A DNA stretch of 64,000 nucleotides, from contig JAFTYF010000067.1 in NCBI GenBank assembly GCA_017461395.1, positions 46,995-110,994 of the forward strand. The letters run 5' to 3'. Each line of letters begins with the position of its first letter. Positions within the stretch are counted from its first letter, which is position 1. Source of the DNA: Ruminococcus sp. (lineage in GTDB: Bacteria > Bacillota > Clostridia > Oscillospirales > Ruminococcaceae). The notes under the pieces are model-generated. The model saw only the letters and a list, made by a program, of their open reading frames with translations, ran no database searches and was not told the DNA's origin. The position numbers and the translations under genes were made by a program. Positions 24,280-34,039 of this stretch are shown piece after piece.

Positions 24280-25674
24280 TTACTTACCGGATTCCGGTTT
24301 TGCCTTTCCGCAGCCGCCGCAGAACTTAGTTGTGTTTTCAGTTCCGCATTCAGTGCATTTCCATGATTCACTGTCTGCCGGCTTAGGCTTTCCGCAGTTT
24401 CCGCAGAATTTTGTTGTATTGCTTGTTCCGCAGCCGCATACCCATGAATCAGGGCTTACAGCCTGTGGCTTGGGATTTCCGCAGCCGCCACAGAACTTTG
24501 TTGTGTTGGTTGTTCCGCACGAGCACATCCATGAATCTGCCTGTGCCGGATTTATAGATTCCGAAATTGCTCCTGTCATCGGATTCATAACGTTCTTTGT
24601 CATGTCAACAACGCCGCTCATTGCGCCGAGTGCGATTCCAAGACCAGCGATATCGCCTACTGCGCTTCCGCCGGCACTTCCGCCCATATTCTTGGCAGCT
24701 TCAACACCAATCTCACGAGCTGTCTGTTCACGGTATGTAAAGCCTTTCATTCTCATTTCCTCAGCCTCAGCAGCGGCTTTCAGACGAAGTGCCTGAGCCT
24801 CACCCTGAGCGGAAATAACCTTGAGCTGAGCTTCTGTTTCAGCCTCAACAGCCATACGTTCTCTTGCCTTTTCAGCCTCAGCCTTGAGGATCTCCTCCTG
24901 ACGAATCTTCAGGAACATATCAGCGTGCTGCTGTTTAAGACGTCTGTAATTCGGGTCATCATCGGGAGTCATAACTGTCTCAACGTAGAATTCCGGCATT
25001 ATAAGACCGTAATCATCAAGCGTATCGTTGATGTTTACTCGGAGACCGTCTGAAATTTCCTCAAGATGCTCATCAATTTCAAGGATATTGATATCACAGC
25101 TCTTGATAATCTTGGCAAGACTGCTCTTAACCTTTGTGATTATCATTGCCTTGAACTTCGATACTGCGGGACCATATTCCTTGGTGTTGGACGACACATC
25201 TCTATAAGACATTCCGTCAGCAGTACCAACAAGCTTAATGAGAAGCTTTCTTGAATCATTTACAAGCAGGCTGAACTGACCGCAGGCACCGATTTCGATG
25301 GGAAGTCCTGATTCAGGCTCAATGAAGCGTATCTTTGAGTCTGTACCCCATTTTATTCCCATCTGAACTGCCTTGTTTACAAAGTAAACCTCAGCGTGGA
25401 AAATAGTTTCTGCATTTGTAGGAAGCTGGAACGCTCTGTTAAAGAACGGGAGATTCTGTGTTTCAAGAGTATGTCTTCCTGCACCAAAAAGGTCAAGAGC
25501 CATACCGTCACGGAAAAATACAGCCTCCTGTGCTTCGTGAACGATAAGCTGAGTTCCGAGATTGAAGTTCTCGATCTTATGCTTGTGAACAAGATCCTGA
25601 GATGTTCCGTCATACATTATGACGCTTGCAGCACCGTTATCAGGAAGCTTTGGTTCGTCTTTTTTTCCAAACAT
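24280..25674 (-). CDS. SPFH-domain protein with three C-terminal zinc ribbons
   Basis: 464-aa SPFH (YdjI/virion-core-like) protein without an obvious membrane helix. It has an N-terminal SPFH domain (about 35-250; QLIVHEAQEAVFFRDG, GAGRHTLETQNLPFF), a coiled-coil Ala/Glu segment (about 255-315) and a Gly-rich spacer. Three near-identical zinc ribbons follow (about 382-460), each W-x-C-x-x-CGT-N-TTKFCG-CG-KP. B. subtilis YdjI is the closest architecture known to me. It lies 14 nt downstream of the first TIR gene and shares with both TIR proteins the use of zinc ribbons. Confidence 0.85.
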   Translation of the reverse strand: MFGKKDEPKLPDNGAASVIMYDGTSQDLVHKHKIENFNLGTQLIVHEAQEAVFFRDGMALDLFGAGRHTLETQNLPFFNRAFQLPTNAETIFHAEVYFVNKAVQMGIKWGTDSKIRFIEPESGLPIEIGACGQFSLLVNDSRKLLIKLVGTADGMSYRDVSSNTKEYGPAVSKFKAMIITKVKSSLAKIIKSCDINILEIDEHLEEISDGLRVNINDTLDDYGLIMPEFYVETVMTPDDDPNYRRLKQQHADMFLKIRQEEILKAEAEKARERMAVEAETEAQLKVISAQGEAQALRLKAAAEAEEMRMKGFTYREQTAREIGVEAAKNMGGSAGGSAVGDIAGLGIALGAMSGVVDMTKNVMNPMTGAISESINPAQADSWMCSCGTTNTTKFCGGCGNPKPQAVSPDSWVCGCGTSNTTKFCGNCGKPKPADSESWKCTECGTENTTKFCGGCGKAKPESGK

Positions 25675-25688
25675 TATTATTTCCTCCT

Positions 25689-27803
25689 TTATTTCTTTTT
25701 ATCTGATTGCCGGAAGATAATTCCTCCGCATTTTACTGCCAGACAGATAGACGTGCAATGAATCACAAATATCACTCCGGCATAAATAACTGAATCCATA
25801 GAATTGTACATTATCAGCGTTGTAGCAAGTGTTACACCTACTATTGCAAGCTTTTGAAGTCCCCATTTTACGATACTTACATAACCGTTTGCCGCCCATT
25901 CTATCATTATAAGCGCCGCTACAAGTATACAGGACGAAATTGCTGTCAAAGGGCGGTAATAGCCGGACAAGATCATTCCGTAATCCGAGGCAACCTCGAT
26001 ATTTCTGAATGTAACTATCGCTGCTGCCGACGCTATTATTGAAAATAACACGACCATGCTGATTTTCTTTTTTTCATTCCTCTGATTTGCAGCCACCCTG
26101 TCAAGGATTTCCCGCTCTTTGAGAAAAGCTTCATTTTTTCGCCTTTCTTCCTCTAGATGCTCCAATTCATATTCCGATGTTTCATCGTATTTCATAGAAC
26201 AGCTGAACGCAAGTCTGCCGGAATCCTTATAGCCGCTGATTTCTTCAAAAAGCTTCTGAACATCTGCAAACTCCTCAGAACTGCGTGCTTCCTTCATCAG
26301 TCCGCAGGCTTTCTGATATCTTTCCTCCAGCTTTTCGCTGCATATTGCTATAAGCTCTGCACTTTTCGGATCGGACATCATTTCCTCAAGAATGACTTTA
26401 GCTTTAAGGTAGTCCCTGCCATCAGCCGGATTTTCTATCAGTGCCTTTGCTTCAAGATAATTAGTTTCTCCTATATCACGCAGCCGTCGTTCTGCCCGAC
26501 TTTTCCCCTCAGCAGCGCCGTCATATGCTCCAAGCGCCTCAAAAGCGCTTATTGCTTTAACAAGATTGCTTCGTGAAGCTTCGCCTTCCGTAAGAGATAC
26601 GGCATAGCGGTATCGTGAATTCATTTCGTATGTACAAAGACGTTTTTTCAGATCACCATCAGCAAATCTGTACGCCTTTTCAAAGCTGTCATTGTGCCCT
26701 ATAGGTCTGCTGACATTCATGAGCTGATCTTCACGAGTAAGTTTCAGCTCAGCAAGAAGCTTGCCGAGATAGGCTTCTGCATTTCTGGGATCAGCATCAA
26801 GCGCCTTTTCGCAGTATTCCTCTGCCTGATTGAAATTTTCGTCCTCCAGAAAAATCATCGCTCTCTCGACGAATGCGTCAGCACTGAATATTGTTCCAGC
26901 CGGAGTTTCACTGCCGATAAGCTTTTCGATTCCTCTGAGAAGATCCTGCATATATCCGACTTTTGACACATCCTGAGACTGCAATGCCTGAAGCTCCTGC
27001 GGCAGATCATACGGACTCATGTCACGGTAACATGGAATGATATTTTTATCATCATCCTTTTCCGCAAGAGCAAGATATCTTGCCCACTCATTTTTTACCC
27101 ACACAGAATTGAAGTTTTCCTGCTTCGTTCCCACCACAAGCATTATCTTGGCGCTGTTGAGCGCCGCAAATATATATGGTTCATATTCCTGTCCGAGCTT
27201 ATCTTCAAGAGTAATTCTCGAAAAGAACACCCTGTAGCCCTTATCTGTAAGAGCCTCATAAATATCCTGTGCGATAACACTGTCCGTGGTACGGTTTCCG
27301 GCACTATCGGTTTCCTTATAGCAGATGAAGATATCAAAAGGTTCTTCTTTTCTTGATATATCAAGAAGCTTCTGCTGAATTGCGTTTATATACGCCGCTT
27401 CCTCACGGTAAACTGATTCTGCCGCACCGTCAGCATAGCGTACAGCCATCGCAAAATCGGGATCCTCCTGTATTGAGCGGTACTGCGTTCTCCGGCAGGT
27501 AGCAATTCTTTTTCCCGTTCTCGGATCCTTTACATATTCTATACCATAGCGGCAGAGACAGATTCCCCAGTGTGCTTCAGCTTCTTCGGGATATTCGGTT
27601 ATGATATTTTCATATACCATAGCCGCACTGTCGAAATCATTTTTCAGACGAAAGCTGTTTGCTCTGTCAAAAAGATGTCTCAGCTTTTCGTTGTCCGTCT
27701 GCGGAAGCGTCTGAACTGTTCCGCAGTAGCCGCACCGGCAGACTGTTTCTGACTGTACCGGTTCAAGTGAACCACCGCACATTTTACATTTATATACTGC
27801 CAT
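25689..27803 (-). CDS. Zinc-ribbon/TIR/TPR-like membrane protein (cassette copy 1)
   Basis: 704-aa multidomain protein. It has an N-terminal zinc ribbon (CKMCGG..CRCGYCG, about 6-27), a helical segment, and a TIR domain (about 155-295) starting FDIFICYKETD. A glutamate at residue 239 (SVWVKNEWARY) aligns with the catalytic Glu of NAD-cleaving TIRs. Tetratricopeptide-like helices follow (AEEYCEKALDADPRNAEAYL), then a coiled coil and about three to five membrane helices near the C-terminus. The ATG at 27803 follows GGGGG at 5 nt. Possible roles are nucleotide signalling, stress response or phage defence; none is shown. Confidence 0.88.
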   Translation of the reverse strand: MAVYKCKMCGGSLEPVQSETVCRCGYCGTVQTLPQTDNEKLRHLFDRANSFRLKNDFDSAAMVYENIITEYPEEAEAHWGICLCRYGIEYVKDPRTGKRIATCRRTQYRSIQEDPDFAMAVRYADGAAESVYREEAAYINAIQQKLLDISRKEEPFDIFICYKETDSAGNRTTDSVIAQDIYEALTDKGYRVFFSRITLEDKLGQEYEPYIFAALNSAKIMLVVGTKQENFNSVWVKNEWARYLALAEKDDDKNIIPCYRDMSPYDLPQELQALQSQDVSKVGYMQDLLRGIEKLIGSETPAGTIFSADAFVERAMIFLEDENFNQAEEYCEKALDADPRNAEAYLGKLLAELKLTREDQLMNVSRPIGHNDSFEKAYRFADGDLKKRLCTYEMNSRYRYAVSLTEGEASRSNLVKAISAFEALGAYDGAAEGKSRAERRLRDIGETNYLEAKALIENPADGRDYLKAKVILEEMMSDPKSAELIAICSEKLEERYQKACGLMKEARSSEEFADVQKLFEEISGYKDSGRLAFSCSMKYDETSEYELEHLEEERRKNEAFLKEREILDRVAANQRNEKKKISMVVLFSIIASAAAIVTFRNIEVASDYGMILSGYYRPLTAISSCILVAALIMIEWAANGYVSIVKWGLQKLAIVGVTLATTLIMYNSMDSVIYAGVIFVIHCTSICLAVKCGGIIFRQSDKKK

Positions 27804-27812
27804 ATGCACCCC

Positions 27813-29363
27813 CTATTTCCTTGAAGCCATAATACTAAAAATAATAAACAAAATAAAAGGAACACCCGTAAAACTATCGAAAATAAACATTCCAAAAAAG
27901 AAAATAAAGAAAGATATCAGTGCAATAACCTTGTATAATTTCCTGTTTTTTTCCTTATTCTTTTCCTCTTTTATTTTTTCACGAGCCTCATCAGCAATAC
28001 GTTTTTCATAAGCTATCTTTAGTATTTCCTTAGATTTTACGGCATTTCTGATAAGTTCAGCTATCCCCTCATAGGCATGAACATATTCCTCATGCTCAGA
28101 TCCTCTTGAAAAGGTTATCGCATTCTTTATTGAATGTTTCAGAACATACTGAACTTTACTGCGGTATTCTTCCTCATTAAGCACATCATATCCGTAGTCC
28201 TTTATATAGAAATCCGCCAGCATATCGACCTTCTGCGGAGAATAAAGCTCCTGAAGATCACAGCAGAAATGCTCTGCCAGAAATTTATAATAGTAAGCCT
28301 TTGCACAGTCTGGATCCCTGTCAAGAAGCCTGTCGCAGTATTCTTCAGCACCTTCAAAATCTCTTGCGTTAAAGAATATAGTAAGCCGCTGGAGCATTGT
28401 ACGCTCATCTATCGGCGAATCGTCATAATCACGCGATCTATCCGGCTGACTGTAAGTAAATTCCGGATCTCTGCGGATCACCTTTCTTATGCCGTGGATA
28501 ACATCGTTGATAAATCCTATCCTCGACATATCCTGTGCCTGAAGATGAGCAAATTCCTCCGGCAGATCATAAGCGTCCATATCCTTATAGCATGGAATGA
28601 GAAGCCTGCTTCTGTCATTTTTTGTAATTTTAAGAAAACGGCTCCACTCATTTTTCAGCCACACAGACTGAAAATACTCCGGCTTTGTACCCACAACAAG
28701 CATTACCTTTGCACTCGAAAGTGCAGCGTATATGTATGGCTCATATTCCTGTCCTAGCTTATCCTCAAGAGTAATAGCTGCATAAAATGCCTTTATGCCA
28801 GCCTGTTTGAGCTGATAATAAATATCATTTGCAATAACACTGTCTGGGGTTCTTTTACCGTTTTCATTAGTCTGCTTATAGCAGATAAACACATCAAATG
28901 GTTCTTCACTCCTGACGATATCAAGGATTCTCCGCTGTATCCGATCAATTTCCTCTGCCTCGCTGATATACAGATTTTTTCGTGCCTGTTCTGCATAACT
29001 GACAGCCGATTTATAATCAATATCAGTAAGTACCGATTCCGTCTGAGTTCGGTGACAAGTAGGAAGCTTCTTTCCTGTTGCCGGATCTGTTACATACTCT
29101 ATACCGTATTTGCATAGAACCAGTCCCCAATACGCCTCAGAGTCATCCGGATTTTCCTGAACGATCCTTTCATATATTTCCTGTGCCTTATCGAAGTCAC
29201 GGTTAAATCGCAGATTATTTGCACGATTGAAAAGATTGGCATTAATTTCATCACGAGTCTTGGTAATAGTCTGGGCAGTGCCGCAGTATTCGCACACACA
29301 GACGTTCAGACTATCGGACGCATTAAGGGTTCCGCCGCACATTTTACATTTTAATACAGCCAT
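27813..29363 (-). CDS. Zinc-ribbon/TIR membrane protein (cassette copy 2)
   Basis: 516-aa paralogue of the downstream TIR gene. It has a zinc ribbon (CKMCGG..CVCEYCG), TPR-like helices (AQEIYERIVQENPDDSEAYW), a TIR domain beginning FDVFICYKQTN with the equivalent Glu239 (SVWLKNEWSRF), a helical region, and two C-terminal membrane helices. The ATG at 29363 has AAGAGG at 6-nt spacing; an upstream ATG at 29381 overlaps the Shine-Dalgarno region. It is first in the cassette, 9 nt before the second TIR gene. Tandem duplication followed by divergence is evident. Confidence 0.87.
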   Translation of the reverse strand: MAVLKCKMCGGTLNASDSLNVCVCEYCGTAQTITKTRDEINANLFNRANNLRFNRDFDKAQEIYERIVQENPDDSEAYWGLVLCKYGIEYVTDPATGKKLPTCHRTQTESVLTDIDYKSAVSYAEQARKNLYISEAEEIDRIQRRILDIVRSEEPFDVFICYKQTNENGKRTPDSVIANDIYYQLKQAGIKAFYAAITLEDKLGQEYEPYIYAALSSAKVMLVVGTKPEYFQSVWLKNEWSRFLKITKNDRSRLLIPCYKDMDAYDLPEEFAHLQAQDMSRIGFINDVIHGIRKVIRRDPEFTYSQPDRSRDYDDSPIDERTMLQRLTIFFNARDFEGAEEYCDRLLDRDPDCAKAYYYKFLAEHFCCDLQELYSPQKVDMLADFYIKDYGYDVLNEEEYRSKVQYVLKHSIKNAITFSRGSEHEEYVHAYEGIAELIRNAVKSKEILKIAYEKRIADEAREKIKEEKNKEKNRKLYKVIALISFFIFFFGMFIFDSFTGVPFILFIIFSIMASRK

Positions 29364-29402
29364 TTCATCCCTCTTTTCCATACAAATTGTACATTTTCAA
29401 CC

Positions 29403-29431
29403 ATTATACCACAATATTTTACAAATTACAA
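29403..29431 (-). promoter_or_regulatory. Promoter of the TIR/SPFH cassette
   Basis: TTGTAA (29426-29431), 17-bp spacer and TATAAT (29403-29408) on the minus strand; 5' UTR about 35 nt. Confidence 0.75.
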
Positions 29432-29531
29432 CCTTTTTTAATAATATTATTTAAATTGTCATCATTTTGTCTTTACTTCGACACTGATTCATGATATAAT
29501 AAATATGCAACACAACAACAAAGGAGATTCT

Positions 29532-30854
29532 ATGAAATATAAAATACCTGCTGTACTTCTTGCAGCTTTATGCATATCTGCCGTATCTTGCGGCAAAGAT
29601 ACCTCATCATCTGAAAATAAGACAAAAAAAGAATCAAGCTCCGTTCAGGAAGATACATCAATAACTACATCCGTATCAGCTGAAAAATCAATCATACAAA
29701 CCACAACAACCCGCACAAAAGCTAAAACCACAACGACAGTCACTACTGCTCCGAAGCAGACAGAACCCGTAATTCTCGGCGGAATCAATTCCGTTTCCGT
29801 ATATGAGGAACTAAGTATAAACGGATTCCTCACCGAAGCAAATGTAAGCATCCTCAATGGAAGTGACCTTTTAGACACCTCTGAAACCGGCGAAAAATCG
29901 GTAACTGTAAAATATTTACAGGACGGCATCGAGGGTGAAAAGAAATTAACATACATTGTGGAGGATACTGAAGCTCCGATAATTCTCAATGCCGGCTGGA
30001 ACCCATATCACCGTACCGGAACAGCATTCGACCTCAACAACTACGTCGGGTTTGCTGATAATTACGACTGCAATCCGGTGCTTACCTATGAGGGCGATAT
30101 TGATCCCAATACTGTCGGAGACTATCCACTGACCGCTTACGTCACTGACAGCTCTGGAAACTCCACAAGCTTTGATGTAACTATTTCTGTTATGGATTCA
30201 ATCCCGACTCCTCCGGATGACAGACAACGTGTGGATTTCAGCGATTTTGCAGCTGTCTACGGCGGTGAAGGAAAACGTGTCGGCATTGATGTTTCCACAT
30301 GGCAGGGTGAGATTGACTGGAATGCTGTCCGCGACGCAGGATGTCAATTCGCTGTCATCCGTATCGGTTACAGCTACGGCGATATAGTCATGGACGACCG
30401 TTTTTACACAAATATCGAGGGCGCAAGAGCCGCCGGAGTCGATCTCAGCGTATATTTCTACACTACTGCAAACACAGAAGACGAAATCAGGGAACAAGCA
30501 GGCTGGATCGCTGAAAATCTCAACGGAACGCCAACTGATCTTCCTATCGGTTTCGACTGGGAGGAATTCGGCGGCTTTCAGAAATACGGCATGAGTCTCA
30601 GGAAAATCAACGATCTGTATGCTCTTTTCAACGAGGAAATGGCTGCTTACGGCTATGATACGATGCTTTACAGCAGCAAGAATTTCCTGAATAATGTATG
30701 GAACGAGCACAGCAAAAGCCTTTCACCTGTATGGCTCGCCCATTATGTTGATGATACCGACTATGACGGAAGCTACACCTTCTGGCAGCAGAGCAGCTGC
30801 GGCAGGATCTCCGGAATTTACGGTGATGTAGATATGAATATCATGTATGAATAA
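29532..30854 (+). CDS. GH25 lysozyme-like lipoprotein with Ig-like domain
   Basis: Surface muramidase. A lipoprotein signal peptide ends in SAVSC (residue 20). Then come a Ser/Thr/Lys-rich stalk, Ig-like or cadherin-like beta repeats (about 85-225), and a C-terminal GH25 barrel (about 245-440). GH25 catalytic acids are visible in RVGIDVSTWQGEIDW and LPIGFDWEEFG. The start at 29532 has AAAGGAG at 5-nt spacing. TATAAT at 29495-29500 with TTTACT 17 bp upstream is the likely promoter. It probably trims peptidoglycan during growth; a role in competition cannot be excluded. Confidence 0.93.
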   Translation: MKYKIPAVLLAALCISAVSCGKDTSSSENKTKKESSSVQEDTSITTSVSAEKSIIQTTTTRTKAKTTTTVTTAPKQTEPVILGGINSVSVYEELSINGFLTEANVSILNGSDLLDTSETGEKSVTVKYLQDGIEGEKKLTYIVEDTEAPIILNAGWNPYHRTGTAFDLNNYVGFADNYDCNPVLTYEGDIDPNTVGDYPLTAYVTDSSGNSTSFDVTISVMDSIPTPPDDRQRVDFSDFAAVYGGEGKRVGIDVSTWQGEIDWNAVRDAGCQFAVIRIGYSYGDIVMDDRFYTNIEGARAAGVDLSVYFYTTANTEDEIREQAGWIAENLNGTPTDLPIGFDWEEFGGFQKYGMSLRKINDLYALFNEEMAAYGYDTMLYSSKNFLNNVWNEHSKSLSPVWLAHYVDDTDYDGSYTFWQQSSCGRISGIYGDVDMNIMYE

Positions 30855-30864
30855 TACCACTTGC

Positions 30865-30893
30865 CGGAACATTAAAATGTTCCGGTTTTGTTG
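30865..30893 (+). terminator. Terminator of the GH25 gene
   Basis: Stem CCGGAACAT/ATGTTCCGG (30865-30873/30878-30886) followed by TTTTGTTG. The remaining 30894-31262 is AT-rich and holds no supported gene. Confidence 0.88.
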
Positions 30894-31262
30894 TTTTATA
30901 CAATTTGTATATTTACAAAGATTTACTACAAATTTCCAATCAGGAATATCCGTCACGAAAATTACAGCCTGTTTTTATGCAACTTACCGAATTTTTTATA
31001 ATATCATACATTCTTTACTCCTCGAAATATATACATTTGTGCAAACTTTATCCGTCAGGAATAAACATCCGGACTTTTTTATCCACTGCCGCCATATTTC
31101 TGATATAATTTATTCATACTCCATTAATTTATATGATTCAACTTTGGTCTTCCGCCTTGTCAAATTCTACAATCTGTATTCTTCTTTTTAGCGCAAACGC
31201 CGAATTTCTCCATTTGTCCGATTTATACATAATTCCTTAACATATACCAATTTTTAATGTGC

Positions 31263-31268
31263 TATAAT
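31263..31268 (+). promoter_or_regulatory. Probable -10 box of the GH9-dockerin gene
   Basis: TATAAT at 31263-31268, 67 bp before the ATG; a good -35 is lacking at 17 bp (TTAACA lies 20 bp upstream), so activation by a regulator is possible. Confidence 0.45.
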
Positions 31269-31334
31269 CATAATCAGTTAACAGGACGTTCAAGCGTCTA
31301 TCGGGTACCATTATATCGTAAAGGAGAATTGATT

Positions 31335-33989
31335 ATGAAACACGGCAGATTTTTTAAACGAATAACTGCATTGACATCCGCAGCCGCCATCACTCTCGGA
31401 ACACTTTCTACAGCTCCCGCTGTTCCCGACGTCATTGCCGCAGCTTCAGATCCGGATAACTATGCAAAGCTTCTTCAGTATTCACTCTACTTCTACGACG
31501 CAAATATGTGCGGCGAAATAAGTTCAAAAACAGGTCTTTCATGGAGAGGAAACTGCCATACCTCCGATGAAGTTACCGGTGGCTTCCACGATGCCGGCGA
31601 CCATGCAATGTTTGGGCTCCCTCAGGGATATACTGCTTCCACTCTCGGCTGGAGTTATTTTGAATTCAAGGACGCTTTCGATTCAACAGGTCAAACTGAA
31701 CACCTTAAACTTATTACAGATCATTTCTGCGACTTCTTCAAAAAATCGACAGTTCTTAACGGCGACACTGTTACTAATTTCCTCTATCAAAAGGGCGACG
31801 GCAACGTAGATCACGACTACTGGGGCCCTCCAGAAAATCAGACCGGCTCACGTCAGATGTTCTGGACAAATAACGGCGCAAGCGATATCGCAGCTGAATA
31901 CGCAGCAGCTCTCGCCGCAAACTATATCAACTTCGGTAATGCAGAGGATCTTAAATACGCTGAGGCTCTCTACAAATTCTCAACTCAGTATAATCAAGTC
32001 GCTACTTATGGCTGTTCTGATTTCTACAACAGTTCAGGATGCCGTGACGATCAGGCTTGGGCTGCCGGCTGGCTATATCTCGCCACAAACAAGGAGCAGT
32101 ACAAAAACGACTGCGCCTCCAAGCAAACACAATATCTTGGCTGGATCCACGGCTGGGACAACGTTGATATGGGCGCTGCCTGCCTTTACAGCCGCATTAC
32201 CGGCAACTGGAGCAAGCCCAACGACTGGATGAGCGGAAGAACAAACAGCAGCGGATATTTCTTCCTTGATAAGTGGGGCAGCGCTCGTCTTAACTGTTCC
32301 ATGCAGATGTCCGCTCTCGTTGCACAAAAACATTCCGGCAGAAATTACTCCAACTGGTGCAAGGGACAGATGAACTACATTCTCGGCGATAATCCGAAAA
32401 ACACCTGCTTTGTAGTCGGATACGCACCTAACTCTGCTTCTAAACCGCATCACAGAGCTTGCTCAGGAACATCTTCGGATAAGGACGATTCTCCTTCAAA
32501 ATATGTTCTCGTTGGTGCACTCGTCGGCGGTCCGTCCGACGCAAACGGAACTTATCAGGACAGCAGAGCTGATTATATATGCAACGAAGTAGCCTGCGAT
32601 TATAATGCGGCTCTTGTCGGTGCTGTTGCCGGTCTTTACAGCACTTACAAAACAGGCTCTACCGTTTCGTCAATCGAAGGCGTTACAAAAATATACGGAA
32701 ACGGCACAACTGATCCGATAGTTACAACTACTACAGTTTCCGGCGTAACCACAACAACTGCATCAACTTCAAAGCCTGCAACAACAACTACCACTACAGC
32801 CAAAAAAGAAAACGCTGATGAATACGAACTCACCCCGAACCTTTCAAGCGGAAGCATGAGCAGCAATTTTCCGGAATGGCTCTGGTCTGAATTCGGTATT
32901 CCTGAAAACGAAACAGCTTACAAGGTTGAAGTCACTATTTCTTCTGACAGTATAATCGGAACATGGAACGGCGCATTCGGCTCAACTATTAATGAAGGCG
33001 ACTGGTATCAGTCTGAAAACTTCAATGAATACTTCAACAGCAATACTGCTACAGCTGTATGGAATATCGACGCTGACACATCAAAGGCTATCAATTACAA
33101 GTACGGAACACTTAAAATAGGTTTCTGGTGGCTTACTAATAATAATTATACTATTGACTCCATTAAGGTATACACTGAAAAGGATTCAGCTCCGATAACG
33201 ACTACAACTACTAAACCTACAACTACCACAACCACATCCACAACGACAACTACTAAACCTACTACTACCACAACCACATCCACAACGACAACTACTAAGC
33301 CTACAACTACCACAACTACTTCCACTACAACAACTACTAAGCCTACTACTACCACAACCACTTCCACTACAACAACTACTAAGCCTACAACTACCACAAC
33401 TACTTCCACAACAACAACTACTAAGCCTACTACTACCACAACTACTTCCACAACGACAACTACTAAGCCTACTACTACCACAACTACTTCCACAACAACA
33501 ACTACTAAGCCTACTACTACCACAACCACATCCACTACAACAACTACTAAGCCTACTACTACCACAACTACTTCCACAACGACAACTACTAAACCTACTA
33601 CCACCACAACCACTTCCACAACGACAACTACTAAACCTACTACTACCACAACTACTTCCACAACAACAACTACTACTAAGCCTACTACTACCACAACCAC
33701 TTCCACAACGACAACTACTAAGCCTATTACTACCACAACCACTTCCACAACGACAACCACCCCTGCTCCCGCAGCTGTTGACGGCGACGCAAACGGTGAC
33801 GGATTAGTTCTCCTGTCAGACGCTGTTCTAATTTTACAGTGCATCGGAAATCCCGATAACTATGAAATCCCCGAATCGCAGCTTGAAGCCGCTGACGTTT
33901 ATGAAAGAGGATCCGGACTCACATCCCTTGACGCTCTTACTATTCAGAAATTCCTTCTTAAAATGATTGTTTCACTTCCGACTAAGTAA
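31335..33989 (+). CDS. GH9 cellulase with carbohydrate-binding-like module, Thr linker and dockerin
   Basis: Secreted endoglucanase. The order is signal peptide (1-36), GH9 catalytic domain (about 40-440), short Thr linker, a beta-rich module of CBM type (about 480-595; contains WLWSEFGIP, GAFGSTINEGDWYQ, LKIGFWWLTNN), a 180-residue Thr/Lys-Pro linker and a C-terminal dockerin (about 815-880). GH9 residues: Asp86 and Asp89 in GGFHDAGDH, PHHRACSG near 371, and acid Glu418 in YICNEVACDYNA. The linker is built from about 13 units of a 42-bp repeat. AAGGAG precedes the ATG at 8 nt. Confidence 0.93.
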   Translation: MKHGRFFKRITALTSAAAITLGTLSTAPAVPDVIAAASDPDNYAKLLQYSLYFYDANMCGEISSKTGLSWRGNCHTSDEVTGGFHDAGDHAMFGLPQGYTASTLGWSYFEFKDAFDSTGQTEHLKLITDHFCDFFKKSTVLNGDTVTNFLYQKGDGNVDHDYWGPPENQTGSRQMFWTNNGASDIAAEYAAALAANYINFGNAEDLKYAEALYKFSTQYNQVATYGCSDFYNSSGCRDDQAWAAGWLYLATNKEQYKNDCASKQTQYLGWIHGWDNVDMGAACLYSRITGNWSKPNDWMSGRTNSSGYFFLDKWGSARLNCSMQMSALVAQKHSGRNYSNWCKGQMNYILGDNPKNTCFVVGYAPNSASKPHHRACSGTSSDKDDSPSKYVLVGALVGGPSDANGTYQDSRADYICNEVACDYNAALVGAVAGLYSTYKTGSTVSSIEGVTKIYGNGTTDPIVTTTTVSGVTTTTASTSKPATTTTTTAKKENADEYELTPNLSSGSMSSNFPEWLWSEFGIPENETAYKVEVTISSDSIIGTWNGAFGSTINEGDWYQSENFNEYFNSNTATAVWNIDADTSKAINYKYGTLKIGFWWLTNNNYTIDSIKVYTEKDSAPITTTTTKPTTTTTTSTTTTTKPTTTTTTSTTTTTKPTTTTTTSTTTTTKPTTTTTTSTTTTTKPTTTTTTSTTTTTKPTTTTTTSTTTTTKPTTTTTTSTTTTTKPTTTTTTSTTTTTKPTTTTTTSTTTTTKPTTTTTTSTTTTTKPTTTTTTSTTTTTTKPTTTTTTSTTTTTKPITTTTTSTTTTTPAPAAVDGDANGDGLVLLSDAVLILQCIGNPDNYEIPESQLEAADVYERGSGLTSLDALTIQKFLLKMIVSLPTK
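33199..33765 (+). repeat. 42-bp tandem repeat encoding the Thr-rich linker
   Basis: About 13 units of 42 bp (14 codons: KPTTTTTTSTTTTT) in the GH9 gene. Units differ mainly at synonymous positions (ACA/ACT/ACC/ACG; AAA/AAG). One unit carries an extra Thr codon (near 33670) and one reads Lys-Pro-Ile. This is a minisatellite-like tract likely to vary in copy number. Confidence 0.95.
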
Positions 33990-33996
33990 AAAGCAA

Positions 33997-34022
33997 AACG
34001 GCGATCTTAAGATCGCCGTTTA
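33997..34022. terminator. Bidirectional terminator between the GH9 gene and pyk
   Basis: A perfect 26-bp palindrome (AAACGGCGATCTT and its complement) lies between convergent genes with T/A-rich flanks on both sides. Confidence 0.9.
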
Positions 34023-34039
34023 TTTATATCGTTCAGAAA

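Noticed and set aside
33199-33765. CRISPR-like array
   Set aside because: The 42-bp units are contiguous without unique spacers and encode a Thr-rich linker in frame.
33146-33844. Val-rich minus-strand frame across the GH9 repeats
   Set aside because: It is the reverse reading of the Thr-codon minisatellite.
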